A stretch of DNA of 64,000 nt from Juglans regia (taxonomy: Eukaryota; Streptophyta; Magnoliopsida; Fagales; Juglandaceae). Below are positions 34,601-47,165 of this stretch, piece after piece. The stretch covers positions 17,902,341 through 17,966,340 of the forward strand of contig NC_049912.1 of NCBI RefSeq assembly GCF_001411555.2. The letters are read 5' to 3'. Below the pieces are notes generated by a model. That model worked only from the letters and a program-made list of their open reading frames with translations, did no database searches and was not told the origin of the DNA. The position numbers and the translations under genes are program-made. The number at the start of each line of letters is the position of its first letter. Position 1 is the first letter of the stretch.

Positions 34601-37381
34601 TGAGGGAGAATCTAGTGAGTCAGATTTTGCTTCGTCCTGGATTTTTTATTTTATGATGCTCTATGTTCTGTTATTTATACTTAACCCTGTGTAACCCTGA
34701 AATTCAGGACTGGTTGAGCAGAGCCACAAATTGGGCTAAATTTAGTGCAACTGCTGGTCTTGGTGTTATTCACAGAGGCCACCTCCAACAGGGGAGGTCA
34801 CTGATGGCACCATACTTGCCTCAGGGTGGGGCTGGTGGTGGTGGCAGTCCTTACTCGGAAGGTGGAGCTCTCTATGCTTTGGGTCTTATTCATGCAAACC
34901 ATGGTGAGGGCATCAAACAATTCCTTCGCGAAAGCCTACGCAGTACTAATGTGGAGGTACTTTAAAACAATGGTTTTTCTTCTCATAGCCAAGGAATTGT
35001 AGTTGCCAAAGAAGTTTATATTGGGGTTTTGGGTGCAGGTTATTCAACATGGTGCATGCTTAGGCCTTGGTTTGGCGGCTCTAGGAACTGCTGATGAGGA
35101 GATTTATGATGACATTAAAAATGTGCTCTACACTGATGGTGCTGTTGCTGGTGAAGCTGCTGGCATCAGTATGGGTTTACTCATGGTTGGAACTGCAAGT
35201 GAGAAGGCAAGTGAGATGCTAGCTTATGCACACGAGACACAACACGAGAAGATCATACGGTAAAGTCTTATTTAGTGATCTGGATGTCGAACTGAGTCTT
35301 CTCTGTACATGGTTTTTACTCTTTTTAATATGGTTATTGGATGTTGCAGGGGTTTAGCATTGGGAACAGCCCTCACGGTCTATGGAAGAGAAGAAGAAGC
35401 AGACACCCTAATTGAGCAGATGACTCGTGATCAGGATCCTATATTGCGCTATGGTGGTATGTATGCATTGGCGCTGGCCTATAGCGGAACAGCAAACAAC
35501 AAAGCCATTCGACAGCTGCTACACTTTGCTGTATCAGATGTGAGTGATGATGTCAGGAGGACTGCTGTTCTTGCACTTGGGTTTGTCCTGTACTCTGAGC
35601 CAGAGCAGGTTGGTTCCTTCTTGTTTCTTCCTTGCTATTTTGCCTGTTTGCTTTTTTTTTTCCCTTTTTGTTTTTGCTTTGTCACTTTCAATGCAACGTG
35701 ATGCAAGTCTCTTGCTCCTCTTCTTTGAATAGCTCATCTGTCTTTGTTTTTTCTTCTTAGCTTTTTCTTTTGTGCTGCTTTTTTGTTTTTAAATTCTTAC
35801 ATTTTTTGTGGGTTATCTGCAGACTCCGCGAATTGTCTCCCTACTGTCTGAATCTTACAACCCTCACGTTCGATATGGTGCAGCCCTTGCAGTGGGCATT
35901 TCTTGTGCTGGAACTGGCCTGAGTGAGGCTATATCTTTGCTAGAGCCTTTGACATCAGATGTTGTTGATTTTGTTCGTCAAGGTGCCCTTATTGCAATGG
36001 CCATGGTTATGGTCCAGATTAGTGAAGCCAGTGATTCACGTGTTGGAACCTTCAGGTATTGTGTTATTATTTTTTATGTTTTTCATAAACATTTATTTTC
36101 TTATTATGTCTGATATCTCCTTAATTCTAGGCGGCAATTGGAAAAAATAATTCTTGATAAGCATGAAGATACCATGAGCAAGATGGGTGCAATCTTGGCC
36201 TCTGGAATTCTTGATGCAGGTGGAAGGAATGTAACCATAAGGTTGCTTTCCAAGACAAAACATGATAAAGTCACTGCAGTTGTTGGTCTAGCTGTTTTCA
36301 GCCAGTTTTGGTATTGGTATCCCCTTATTTATTTCATAAGCTTGTCGTTCTCACCCACTGCTTTCATTGGACTGAATTATGACTTGAAAGTTCCAAAGTT
36401 TGAGTTCTTATCACATGCAAAGCCATCACTTTTTGAATATCCCAAACCAACGACTGCGCCCACAACTACTTCTGCTGTAAAACTGCCCACTGCGGTTCTG
36501 TCAACCTCAGCAAAGGCCAAAGCGAGGGCAAAGAAAGAAGCTGATCAGAAGGCTAATGCTGAGAAGGCTTCTGGGGCAGAGCCTTCATCTGTTGGTCAAA
36601 GTAGTGGGAAAGGAAAATCATCTAGCGAGAAGGATGGGGACTCAATGCAGGTAATCATCACCCCTACTTCATTGCTACTTTTACCTGCAGTTGTTCAATA
36701 AATTTAAAGGTGCGAAGATAGAATTGAAAACTTCTCTTGGATCTTTCATGCATAATATGTGCTTTTGTGACCAAAAAGCAATGATGTGTGCTTTTGTGAT
36801 ATATGGGTATTGGTGGTTGAAGCTGTTTCATTGTTAATACCAAGTTGGTCAATATGCAGAGGGCCGTTATGGTTGGAGTTGTTTTATTTTGGGTCCAGAA
36901 ATTGTATATATAGGAGGTTCTCAAGGAAAAGAGACCGCGAGTGAGACCCTAATGAGAAAAAGAAGCAAATGATAGAGAGCCAGACTCAATTACTTGGGAC
37001 AGTTTGTTAGTTTTTGGCATATCACATAATTATCATCTCATACGTTTGATTTGGCAGGTTGATGGCCCACCAGAGAAGAAATCGGAGCCGGAGTTGTCTT
37101 ATGAGATTCTGACCAACCCTGCCAGAGTAGTTCCTGCACAGGAAAAGTTCATTAAATATCTAGAAGAAGGCAGATATGTGCCAGTGAAATTGGCACCTTC
37201 TGGCTTTGTTCTTCTTAGAGACTTGCGTCCAACTGAACCCGAGGTACTTAGCCTTACAGACACGCCGGCAACTGCAGCATCACCTGCTGGTGGAGCAGCA
37301 ACAGGACAGCAAGGTTCTGCATCAGCCATGGCAGTTGATGAGGAACCTCAGCCACCTCAGGCTTTCGAGTATGCCGCATGA
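31684..37381 (+). CDS. RPN2: 26S proteasome subunit RPN2, exons 2-13 (copy B, 5' cut by gap)
   Basis: Exons at 31684-31753, 32688-32793, 33165-33276, 33352-33520, 33646-34121, 34479-34614, 34708-34956, 35039-35259, 35350-35608, 35823-36055, 36131-36650 and 37058-37381. They have the same sizes and phases as copy A and encode residues 49-1006 without any stop or frameshift. Exon 1 is missing because the sequence begins in intron 1 just after the 100-N gap. The one coding difference I noticed is a silent T/C in exon 9. Without the gap this would be an ordinary intact allele. It should not be counted as a second, truncated gene. Confidence 0.95.
31935..32166 (+). mobile_element. SINE in RPN2 intron 2, copy B
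   Basis: Counterpart of 4676-4907, with the same 12-bp flanking duplication, so the insertion predates the split of the two copies. Confidence 0.85.
32196..32403. mobile_element. Tourist-like MITE, copy B
   Basis: Counterpart of 4937-5144. Confidence 0.62.
32924..33130 (+). mobile_element. SINE variant in RPN2 intron 3, copy B
   Basis: Counterpart of 5666-5872, with the same poly-A-ended 3' half. Confidence 0.8.
34165..34393 (+). mobile_element. SINE in RPN2 intron 6, copy B
   Basis: Counterpart of 6907-7135, with the same 14-bp duplication. Confidence 0.85.
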
Positions 37382-38232
37382 TTTTGGCTTCGATCCACTT
37401 TGTTCATTCGGTGGTGAGTTTATTTAGTGGTCTTTGAGAAACTATGATGCTCTTTAATCGAAGAAGAAAAATTGTGCCAGTAATTAGTCAGGTGACATGT
37501 ATTGGAGTTAAATTATTCGGAAAAAAGAGCGACATGAAGTCTTTCAAGTTTTTTAATATGCCCTTTTCTTTTGATTTTTGATTTTATTTTATTTTTGGAA
37601 CTAACGTCTTATGTTTACAATTTGAACCATCTGTATTATTATGGTTAATTAAGTTTAGAATTTTGTGAGTTTATTTTAGTTCAAAAAAAAAAAAAAAAAA
37701 CTCCAAATCAAAAAAAAGAAAAGAAAAGAAATTATAATGCAAAGTATAATGAGTATACCAAATGTTTTCCATCACATACAGCTAGCTGTAAAGCATTTAA
37801 AGATTCCCCCAATATTTCAAATTAAAAATAAAAAAATAAAAAAAGAAAAGGAAAAGGAAAGGATTAAAGCACTAACCAATTCCACTATCCATCCCACTTC
37901 CAAACTTCAACTCATTAACTAAAAAGCCCCCCCACTAGCAATATATATCATCTCTCCAAAAGACAGATCCATTAACACCAGAATCTCCAAATGCTTAAAA
38001 GGTTCTGTACAATTCTCCACATATTAGAGATGGATATGTTTACATATGAAATCTACTTATTTAATATGGGTTCACATTGCTCACTGGCAAAATTAAATTA
38101 AATATGGTATAATTCATATATTGTTTTATTGTCTCTCTCTAATTATGAAAGTAAAAAATTTCTTCCTTAATTTTTAAGTCATTATTCTCTTATCATCTCT
38201 TGATTTTATATCAAATAATTGGTATCATTTTT
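37382..38232. other. RPN2 3' region, copy B, no further gene
   Basis: Counterpart of 10124-10972. Small indels occur in A-runs near 37830-37925. No coding content is recognised. Confidence 0.5.
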
Positions 38233-39010
38233 GGGGTGTAAATCGGGTTGGTGAATTTTCGATCTATCATTTTCCTCAGACCGAACATCCATAAGGATCG
38301 GACCGGATCAAAAGCTATTGATCCGGTCCGGTCCGATAGTTGTCAATCAGTTCGGTCTGACCTAATTATTTTATTATTTTTTTTTATCTTTTTTTTTTCC
38401 AAATAAATTACTAAAAAATTATTTAAATTACTAAATTAAATTTAAATAAATTATTAATGTAGGTTAAGTAACTAACTCATTAAAACAAATGTATTTTACT
38501 ATAATTATATTTATGATGTCAATAGTTACTATTTACTAATTTAGACTTTACTCTTTAGCATGCGTAATTATCAATAATGTCATACATTTTATATATAGTT
38601 AATGAATATCAAATAATTTCATTGTACAAAAATTATTCATATTTGCTTGTAACTTAGGTATTTAAAAAAATTAACTAATTATTTTAATTAAGTGTAAATA
38701 GTAGAATATGTATGAATGTATGATGTATTAATTATTTACATGTAATGACATAGACTAACATGATTTATTATTTATTATTAACTGATAACATATATTATTT
38801 TATATGATCAATAATAATAAATTAAATAAAAATTATATTATTAATTTATATAATTACTATAAAAAATAATATATTAAATTATTAAAAATATTTTTAAAGT
38901 AAATATATAAGGGTTCAGTGTGATTTCAGATTTGATCTGATCCAATCTAATAGACTCCAAAATCAGTCCGGTCGGTTTTGCCAGTCCTGACCGAATTATT
39001 TACAGCCCTA
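38233..39010. mobile_element. hAT-like dispersed repeat, apparently complete (copy B)
   Basis: Left end GGGGTGTAAATCGGG and right end CCGAATTATTTACAGCCCTA form an imperfect inverted pair. CCGGTC-rich blocks lie just inside both ends, with an AT-rich core between. No clean target duplication is visible. Copy A retains only the left part (10973-11517). Confidence 0.5.
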
Positions 39011-39691
39011 GTGCCTCATCCAACCTCCCATAACGGTACGCAGAACCATGCACGTAAAGGTGTCAACGTGTCTCTCCCTTCTTGCACCAAAAACCCCACC
39101 AATACCATGTTAACATGACCACCAATACCATGTAAGTTGCCTGAAAGAATATACGATTACCCACAATTGGGGCGAAAATTACGAGCTCCATAGTTTTCGT
39201 AACTTTTCATAATTCTTCAATCTCATTTTATCTAATTATTATAATTATTTTTTAAATTTTTATATAAAATAAAATCAATTTTTTTAAATTTAAAAATAAA
39301 AATAATATTAAAAAAATATATTTTAATAATATTTTATTCAACTTTTAACTATAATCTGAACTCATTTCATTTCATTTACAAAAACAAACAAGATCAATCA
39401 AAAATTAATTATATTTAAAAGTCTTTACACTATATATCATTCATGTATCATAATTTAATTTATAAAAAAAAATTTAAAATTTAAATCTTATAAATTAAAT
39501 TATATCACATAAATAACGTATAATATAAATTATAAAAAACTTTCAAATAATATTACAGAGCAGTCAAAACCATTTGGTGCTTTGTTAGAGTCCACCATTT
39601 GGGAATTGAGGATCTTAAAAACTAAAAAAGCATTCATTGGGAATTGAGGATTCCTCAGTTTCATCCAATAAAACGGAAACAACCTAACCAC
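38778..39691. other. 0.9-kb segment present in copy B only
   Basis: 914 bases with no counterpart in copy A, where 33 bases (11518-11550) stand instead. It holds the right half of the hAT-like repeat, a MITE copy at 39185-39393 and AT-rich sequence. Flanks match on both sides: TTATTTATTA at the left and CAACCATTGGTTTTTCTCC at the right. Confidence 0.9.
39185..39393. mobile_element. Degenerate Tourist-like MITE inside the B-only segment
   Basis: Reads TTCATAATTCTTCAATCTCA, then ATTTTATTCAACTTTTAAC, then CATTTCATTTACAAAAACAAACAAGATC. This is the same family as 4937-5144 and 58805-59003. Termini are eroded. Confidence 0.5.
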
Positions 39692-40172
39692 CAACCATTG
39701 GTTTTTCTCCAACCACGACAGCCACGTTGGTGTCCAACAACATTACCCCATGCATGCTTTACGTACGAAGAGGAATCAATTATTTTTATATTTTATTTTT
39801 CTTTTTTAAAAAAAAATTAAAAAAAATATTTGTTTATGAAATGATATTATTATATTATTGTATAAAGAGTAAGGAGAGTCTCACAATGAGGCTTTGTTGG
39901 CTCCTAAACTCAGCAGAGAAGAAACAAGGAAGAAGACATTATTGCTTTTGCAGTCTTTTTCATTATCCAACCTGTACGTACAGACTTGCAGAAAAAATTG
40001 GATATGTGCAATGAATCAGTGATAAAAAGACACCAACGAGAGACCAGTGGGGCAGGATCACCAAAATCTGATGAAAGATGTAATCACTAATCAGAAAGGC
40101 CAAGGTTTCTCAGACTCAGAGAGGAAAAAACAAAACATAAGACAAAAAGCAAAATATGCAGAGGGGGTCATC
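39692..40172. other. Intergenic between convergent RPN2 and KRP, copy B
   Basis: Counterpart of 11551-12031. No recognisable gene. Confidence 0.5.
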
Positions 40173-40178
40173 TTTATT
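40173..40178 (-). terminator. Probable KRP polyadenylation signal, copy B
   Basis: AATAAA on minus, at the same place relative to the KRP stop as in copy A. Confidence 0.45.
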
Positions 40179-40612
40179 CCATGGAGCTTTTCAAAGTTCC
40201 ATCAGTACAAGTATTAACAAAGGGGGAAGGAAATACAGTACGAAAATAATAATAATAAAAAAAAGAAGAAAATCCCAGTAAATTTCTGTACCAAATGGCA
40301 AATAGACTTGACCCAGTTGGCTGAACCCTAACCTCACACCACAAGTACAACCAACCAACCAACCCTCTTTCCCTTTTCCCCTCAGATGATCTGTTGGATA
40401 TTTGCTGTGTTAACTTCTCACTAGACATAACATCTGTTATGTTAAGGACCATTAGTCTACACCTTTAACAGTCCTACTTCTTTCTTTACAAGTGAATTAA
40501 GAGTGATGGAAGATGGAAATAAGACCATCACCATTCCAAGTAAAACTCTAATTCCTGCTACTTCAACAGATAATATGCAGGAAAAGAAGTCCTGATGGAA
40601 CATTAATGTAAT

Positions 40613-42986
40613 CTACAGGTCTAATTTCACCCATTCATATCTCCCTGGAAGCGGCTTCTCGTTCACAGGATCAAAGTTGTACCTGCAGATAAACCCGAAT
40701 CGACAAACATTAATATCAGCTAATGGGATGGTAACTAAATCTTGCTACTGGAATTTTTTAAAGTCTAGAGCAATCTGAATCAATTAAATCTTGCTAATGG
40801 GAAATGTTTGTGGCATACTTTTCGATGAATTGTCTTCGCTGCTCTTCCACAGAAGCAGCAAAAAAATCGTCCATTTCTTGCGTTGTTGGGATGTGCCTCA
40901 CAGTTGTGTTCTGGGTTCTGCCGTTAGTCTTTGTTGGGCCGGAAGGCCTGGTGGTAGAACAAGGAGTTCTTATGGTGTCTGGATCCCTCCTAATCAAACT
41001 GCAGGGAGTGGATTCCCGAGTACTCCTGTCAACGTAAAGATTAATTTTTATAAAAAATGATAGTCGTAGTCGTGAGTGCAACGTGCTATCACTTTGAAAA
41101 AAATTAATTTTTTAATAATAAACTCAACTTTTTTTCAAAACGACTATACAACGCTTGAGCATTCCACAATTGTATGTAGTATTGCTCATTACTCGTGATC
41201 AGACCATTGATCAGACCCAATGAAATAAACTTTGCATATTCCACTTCGAATAATGCAATTGGATCAATATCATGGGAAGATCAAAATGGAGAAACAACAT
41301 ATAGGACAGACTTCATTTTATAGCCCGTGTGTCGGTACCATCCAAGTTCTAGAAACTAGTAAAAGCATTATCATAAAGCACAATACAACCTCAAAGCAAT
41401 CAAATCAGAACAAACAAACAACATTTTCTCCACCGACCGAAAATATATAATACAAAGAAAGGTAGCTGAGTAATAATAGTAGAGAACTGATGGTGCTACG
41501 TTCAAGATTCAGAACATATCTTCTTTTATTTTCTTTTCTTCGCAAGGTTCAGAACATATCACTATAAAGTCTTCTTTTTTTGCTTTTTATATACATTAGA
41601 CTCGTTACAAAATTTACATCTCCCTTTTTATATACATAAGTCGGAAAATACCTCAAGAAATGGACTTCTAGTTCTTGAGTAATTTTTTCGAGTCAGTAAG
41701 CTTCAAGCAAATGTGATTTTTAAAATTAAAAAAAGAAGAAAATACAGATTTTTTTTTTTTTTAAAATTTTAAATTTTAAAAGAAGAAGAAGTTCGGCCGT
41801 GAACTCTGAAAACACTACTGACCCAAAAGAAACATTAAACTAAACATCAATAGGGTCCACCGAGAAATTTATCGAAAACTCGGAAAATATGGAAGCTGAG
41901 ACGGAAGTTGTTCATATTTCCTTTTAAGGAATGAATGAAGGTAACACGAAAATTAAAATCTTGCATTTTTCTTGTTAACTGATTTTCCCCCCAAAATCAA
42001 AATTTTGCTAAGTGGCTTCAATAAATCACCCGCAGTTTCCTTCTCTTCAAACCAAATGCTCAAACCCCAAAGGAATGAAAAGTTCACCACCGCAGATTTA
42101 AAATTCCCCGGTCTCCCAACGAAAACACTGAAGCTTTTGTTCATACTATGATTCTAATGCTCAATTCGAATTCCACTCAAAGTACGTGAATTTGAGCCCA
42201 AAAACAAAAGTATTCGACACTAACTTTAAAAAAAAAAAGGAAAAATATTAAAAAAAAAAAAAAGAAAAGTAACGTAAACCAGAGAAAAAAAATAAAAGAA
42301 AGAAAACCCCCCCGATGAATTCAAATCGAAATTTTCTTTATTTTCCCTCCCTTTCCCAGCAACCAAACAGAGGCTAAAGAAAGCAACAGCCCCCCAATGG
42401 AGAGGTTTGAGGTTAAAGAAACAATAAAAATGAAACCCGAAAAAAAAACCCACCTCTCTCTACCTTCGAACTCCAAAACATTCTCCCCAAACGAAGCTTC
42501 CTCAAGTCCCAAGTCACCATTGTTGTTCTTGCTACTCTTTTTCTTCTTTTCTTGAAGGCCTTCTTTAGCACCACCCACAACCTTCTTCGCCTCCTCCTCT
42601 TCCAAGGGCCCAGGGGAGACTGGCCCATCGGAGGCAGAGCCAACTCTAAGCCTCGACCCAGACCTAGGGTTTGATTTGGGGATAGAATTATCCATATCCG
42701 GGATTTGATTTTGATGCTGCGCGCAGCTTTCTATATAGTTGGGTCCCTGTTTGTGGCGCTTGGGTACAGAGCCGTGGCCAGAAAGAACGATTGGAGGCTT
42801 CTGGAGACGGCGGCTCCGGAGCTGGAGGTAGGAGACGGAGCCGGTATCGGTAGTGGGAGAAGGAGTGGCAGGGGACTCCTGGAGGGCTAGGGTTCTGGCG
42901 CGTGTGCGTACCCCGAGGGAGGACTGGGAGACCTCCATGACGGCAACCTCGCCTGTAGTTTTGGCCTTGCGAATATACTTCCCCAT
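40613..42986 (-). CDS. KRP: Cyclin-dependent kinase inhibitor, KRP/ICK family, complete (copy B)
   Basis: Exons 42986-42454, 41025-40819 and 40682-40613. They have the same sizes as copy A and encode 269 residues. The CDK-inhibitor box ([20 protein letters not shown], then [20 protein letters not shown]) is intact. Compared with copy A, residue 89 is alanine instead of valine, outside the conserved motifs. A silent change lies about 30 codons further on. Intron 1 is a little shorter than in copy A because of a small indel near 41200. Everything points to an allele of the gene at 12474-14860 rather than a paralogue. Confidence 0.94.
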
Positions 42987-43065
42987 GATTCTGATATGCT
43001 CCCTCTTCTGTATGCTTCAAAAGCCAATAATCCGAGATAAGCCAAAAGATTTGAATTCAATTCTC

Positions 43066-43067
<2 letters not shown>

Positions 43068-43098
<31 letters not shown>
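43068..43098. repeat. (GA)n microsatellite in KRP 5' leader (copy B)
   Basis: About fifteen GA units against about eight in copy A. Confidence 0.88.
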
Positions 43099-43103
<5 letters not shown>

Positions 43104-43132
43104 TTTGTAATTTTGTAGTGTCTCTGGCTTCG

Positions 43133-43142
43133 TATATATAAA
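43133..43142 (-). promoter_or_regulatory. TATA box of KRP, copy B
   Basis: TTTATATATA on minus, as at 14993-15002. The longer microsatellite moves it about 14 bases further from the ATG. Confidence 0.6.
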
Positions 43143-44093
43143 CGCCAATAGGGTTGTGGAGGAAGTCAGTCTGTCTGGGCTACTTCGAATTTCTCATTTT
43201 CTTTTTCTTTTTTCTTTCCACTTTGATTTCTTCCTCTCCACTACTACTAGTAGTAGTGCTTCACACTTGTTTCGATTTATCCTTATCATCTGTTTCTTTT
43301 ATTTTTTCTGATATTTTATTTTATTTTGAAGAACAAAAGTCTTGCACACAAATTAATACTTTTAGCTATATTTAATAATTGTAATAGTATGTTGCTTGAT
43401 TGACATAATTTTAAATTTTTAAAATAAAAATATGGAGTTTAAAACCCGCCTCCGCCAATTATATTTAAAAAAAATACTATATTTTATAATAACAAGAATT
43501 TCACATTAAAATTTCAAAATTTTGTATTTCTCATTTTTTAATGTTAAATACAACTTTATCTTGTTTACCTTTATTTTTTGTCAATCAAACTCAAGAAAAT
43601 CTTTTTCTTTGTTTGATAATCTGAGATTGGTATGGTTTTGATAGTCTACCCATTTTGGTTTTGGGTATTGATAATGCTCTTATCTTGTTTGTGCTAGATA
43701 AGGATTTACACAACTGGCTCACAATTTTGGTAAATCCTTGATTTTAATTAATTGAAGATGCTTCTTGGATTAAAATCAAATGAAAAAGGTGCTCAACTCA
43801 GAATCCATTCAAATTCATCTTCAGAATGATGTACCAAATAATTCAATTGAACCCAGAATATTTAATTTCTCAGCTCTTCCTAAGTCTGTCCTTTGACCAC
43901 TAGGCTGCCAAACCAATTCAATTGGCTTAGGAACTTGCAAAGAAGGAAGAAGGAAAGTTTCATGATTCTCTCCCATGCTTTAAATTGGTACAAAGACCAT
44001 TTACTACTTTCAAGCTTTGACTCCCAGCACAATAAATAAATAATCTCTTACAGATTTAATTTATAAGAAAACTTTAGTTTTATCTTCATTTGT
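43143..44093. other. Intergenic upstream of KRP, copy B
   Basis: Counterpart of 15003-15944. A short CTACTACTAGTAGTAGTG stretch at about 43241-43258 is longer than in copy A. No gene. Confidence 0.5.
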
Positions 44094-44274
44094 TTTTGCA
44101 AATAAGTGAAATAAATTGAGATAAAAGTTAAAAATTAAATAAAATATTATTATAATATTATTTTTATTTTAAAATTTTAAAAAGTTAAATTGTTTATTTT
44201 ATTTTATGTAAAAATTTGAGAAAATTGTAATGATTAGATGAGATGAGAATGTTTGTGAAAACAAACAAGGTCTA
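44094..44274. mobile_element. Degenerate Tourist-like MITE, copy B
   Basis: Counterpart of 15945-16125. Confidence 0.42.
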
Positions 44275-44902
44275 ATCTTATAATGTTAAGAATGTGCATT
44301 CTAAACCAATGAAGCATAATGGTAAGCCATGTACGAGTCTATCCTTTGTTACTATACAAGTAATAATATTCATATAACATATTTCATAATATATATTGTA
44401 AAATAAGGATATTTTAGTAAAATAATATTACTTTAATAAGTTAGTTTACAAAAATAATATTCTTTTTAAAATATTATTATATAAAATGTTGTGAAAAATG
44501 ACAGTATATTTATCATTTTTGGTTACTATAAAGAGGGGCTCAGCAAAAATACCTGCACTTACATAAAGAGGGGCTAGAGCTCATGTTTTGGATGTGTGTT
44601 TAGTGTACTTGACTTAGAAGATGGTGGCTAACAAACCATCGGCATCTTCATTTGCCTTTTATGACTTCAATATGTCTTATCTTTGCACACGCAAATACCT
44701 TTGGAAAACTTCAAAGTAATTTTAAAATTTTTAATGAATATTTAATGTTATACTCACATAAATAAATAATAATAAATTATAATGGGAGCCACACGCTATG
44801 TGCATTCTCTTTGAAGAACTCCATCCTCGAAATTTGGATAGGATCTAAGAGACCTCTTTTAGGCTTCATCCTCTCTATTTTTTTTGCGATCAATGTCACT
44901 AG

Positions 44903-45387
44903 CAGGGATGTAATCAATTTGGTCCAGTCTAATTTTAGACAAAATTTAGAGTTGAATTAGTATGTACCGATTTTACATTTTCAAGAACCGATTACGCACC
45001 GATTATTCTCCTAAACCGGTACTTCCAATTTTACCGGTTTCGATTTGAATTGGTCCGGTTTTCCAATTTAAATAGTATTAATATTATGACATAAAATGTA
45101 ATTAATATACTAATATATATTAGTATTAATAATATATTATGTATTTATTAAAATGAATATGTTAAGAATTTATTAGGTCATAAAATGTTATTAATATATA
45201 TATATATATTTTATGTTTAAAACATATGATCAAATAAACTTTCATATTTAAGATAAAAATTTTATGTTATAAATTGTAATAACATTATCTTATATATAAT
45301 TATAATTTATATTATTATATATATAAATATTATATAATATAAAAATATTATATATAATATTAAAAAAATTAAATTAACGAGCCAAAT
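44903..45387. mobile_element. hAT-like dispersed repeat, copy B
   Basis: Counterpart of 16754-17240, slightly shorter in its TA run. Confidence 0.33.
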
Positions 45388-46626
45388 TGTTGGAAAAAGA
45401 GCATTTTCTTTTATTAATTTAAGATCCAATTAATGCTTGTTACGGAATGAATACTACTAACTTCTCAAGATAAAGGTCAAACTCAAGTCAAGTGAAAAGA
45501 GTAGTAGTCCAACCCATGTAGTCAATACCTAGTTATAGTCTTCAAGTGTTATCCTTAGGTCTCATATCTCTTGTAGACTCTTATATATATAATTGCTTTG
45601 TACCTCAATGTTTATAAATAATCAAAGGCTTCACCTAGTTTTGGTGAGCTATCAAGACCAGGTTAGACAAACGTCCCTCTCTAATCAGTAATCATGCATG
45701 GTTGACCCCTCCATCGTCCTCTGAAATGTCCCCCCAACTCTCCATCATCTATTATTGCCCTTCACGCCCTAATCACCATTAAATTGATGCGGGACAGCTA
45801 CTTATTGTAGAAGGTTCAGGTAGTTCCTTATCTCAACAAGGCAGCACCTTCACATTTTGGTTGATGACAGCTTCTCATGTTCATCGCCTGTAATCACTAC
45901 ACCAACGAATCAGACCGTAAACAACCCGACATACACGTCATGGATGCTATAAATTCCTCCCTATCCGAGACGATCTTAACTGATCATGTCGTCAAATGTT
46001 CCACCTTGCCCGCTGTCAGTCACTCTTGAGAGTATGTTTACGGCTACTTCACGAGCGTGCTCTATGAATCTCCATTATCAACTTGCCACTCTCAACAGAG
46101 GGAAGATCCCTGTTGCAGATTACTTCCACAAGTTCACCAACCTTGCTGATACTTTGGTCACAATCGATCCGCCCCTTGATGATTTTGAACTCGTTACATC
46201 TCTTTTAGCAGTCATGGTCTTGAGTTTTACTCCTTTGTCACCTCTGTTACCACACGCGTGGAGCCAATCTCTCTTCAAGATCTCTATGGCTACTTGCTCA
46301 CGAACTTCACCTCGAGCAAGATCGACCCATTGCTGATCTGTCTATGGCTAGTGCTAATGTTATTAGTAAATCTCTAGGTCTCCTCGGCCTGGTTCTGGTA
46401 GGCGATCCCAGTATTCCTCCAATGGCCGTGGCTCTAACTCCTCTGGCAACAACCGTGGCTCTTGAGGCAGGGGGTGTGGGCCGTGGCCGCAGTTTCTCCT
46501 CCTCCTCTTCCTCGAGATTAATCTGTCAAGTTTGCAATAAGGCTGGATACACTGTCCTCTGCTGCTTTCACCGTTTTGATAACAATTATCAAAGTGACAA
46601 CTCCACCACCATGTAGGCCTATGTAA

Positions 46627-47154
46627 TGTAAGAATTCTCTTACGTCTGGATGTATGTAAATAACAGGACTAGAACAGTAAGAACGAGATTGATGCTGATG
46701 AAAACTTACCTCATAGATTCATACGTATTGGGGTATTTGAGGTCCCCAAATTCCTCCATAAACGAAATACAAGTAAAGATGAAAATGCTCCAGAATGAAT
46801 CACACATCCATTCGGCGTGGGACTTAACTGACTCAACAAGAATTTACTAAAATGCCTCCACAATGACCGAGTCCAGGGGAATTACTACACGCACCGTTTT
46901 ATACTAAACGGTGCACTTCACCCGTAACCCCCCCTTACACATTTAAACTACACCGTTTCTTTATTACTTAAAGTGATGTCGTTCCAGCATTCACTTTGCT
47001 GAAGCAACGTCGTTTGGATAACACCCGTAAGACTTAATTCCCAATTCGCACTCCCGTATCTCCATTTCACGATCTGCTATCAATCCGCCCCTCTTTCGAA
47101 CCCTAAAGCTTCCTCCTTTACTTCCATGATTCTTCACACCGTAGCTCCCTTACA
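46627..47154 (-). repeat. Gypsy 3' LTR, copy B
   Basis: 528 bp, TGTAAG...CTTACA. No difference from the copy A 3' LTR was noticed. Confidence 0.88.
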
Positions 47155-47165
47155 TTCCCCCACCC

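Noticed and set aside
1896..37381. RPN2 as a tandemly duplicated gene pair with one truncated member
   Set aside because: The second copy lacks only exon 1, exactly where the N gap lies, and introns match as closely as exons. Assembly duplication explains this better than biology.
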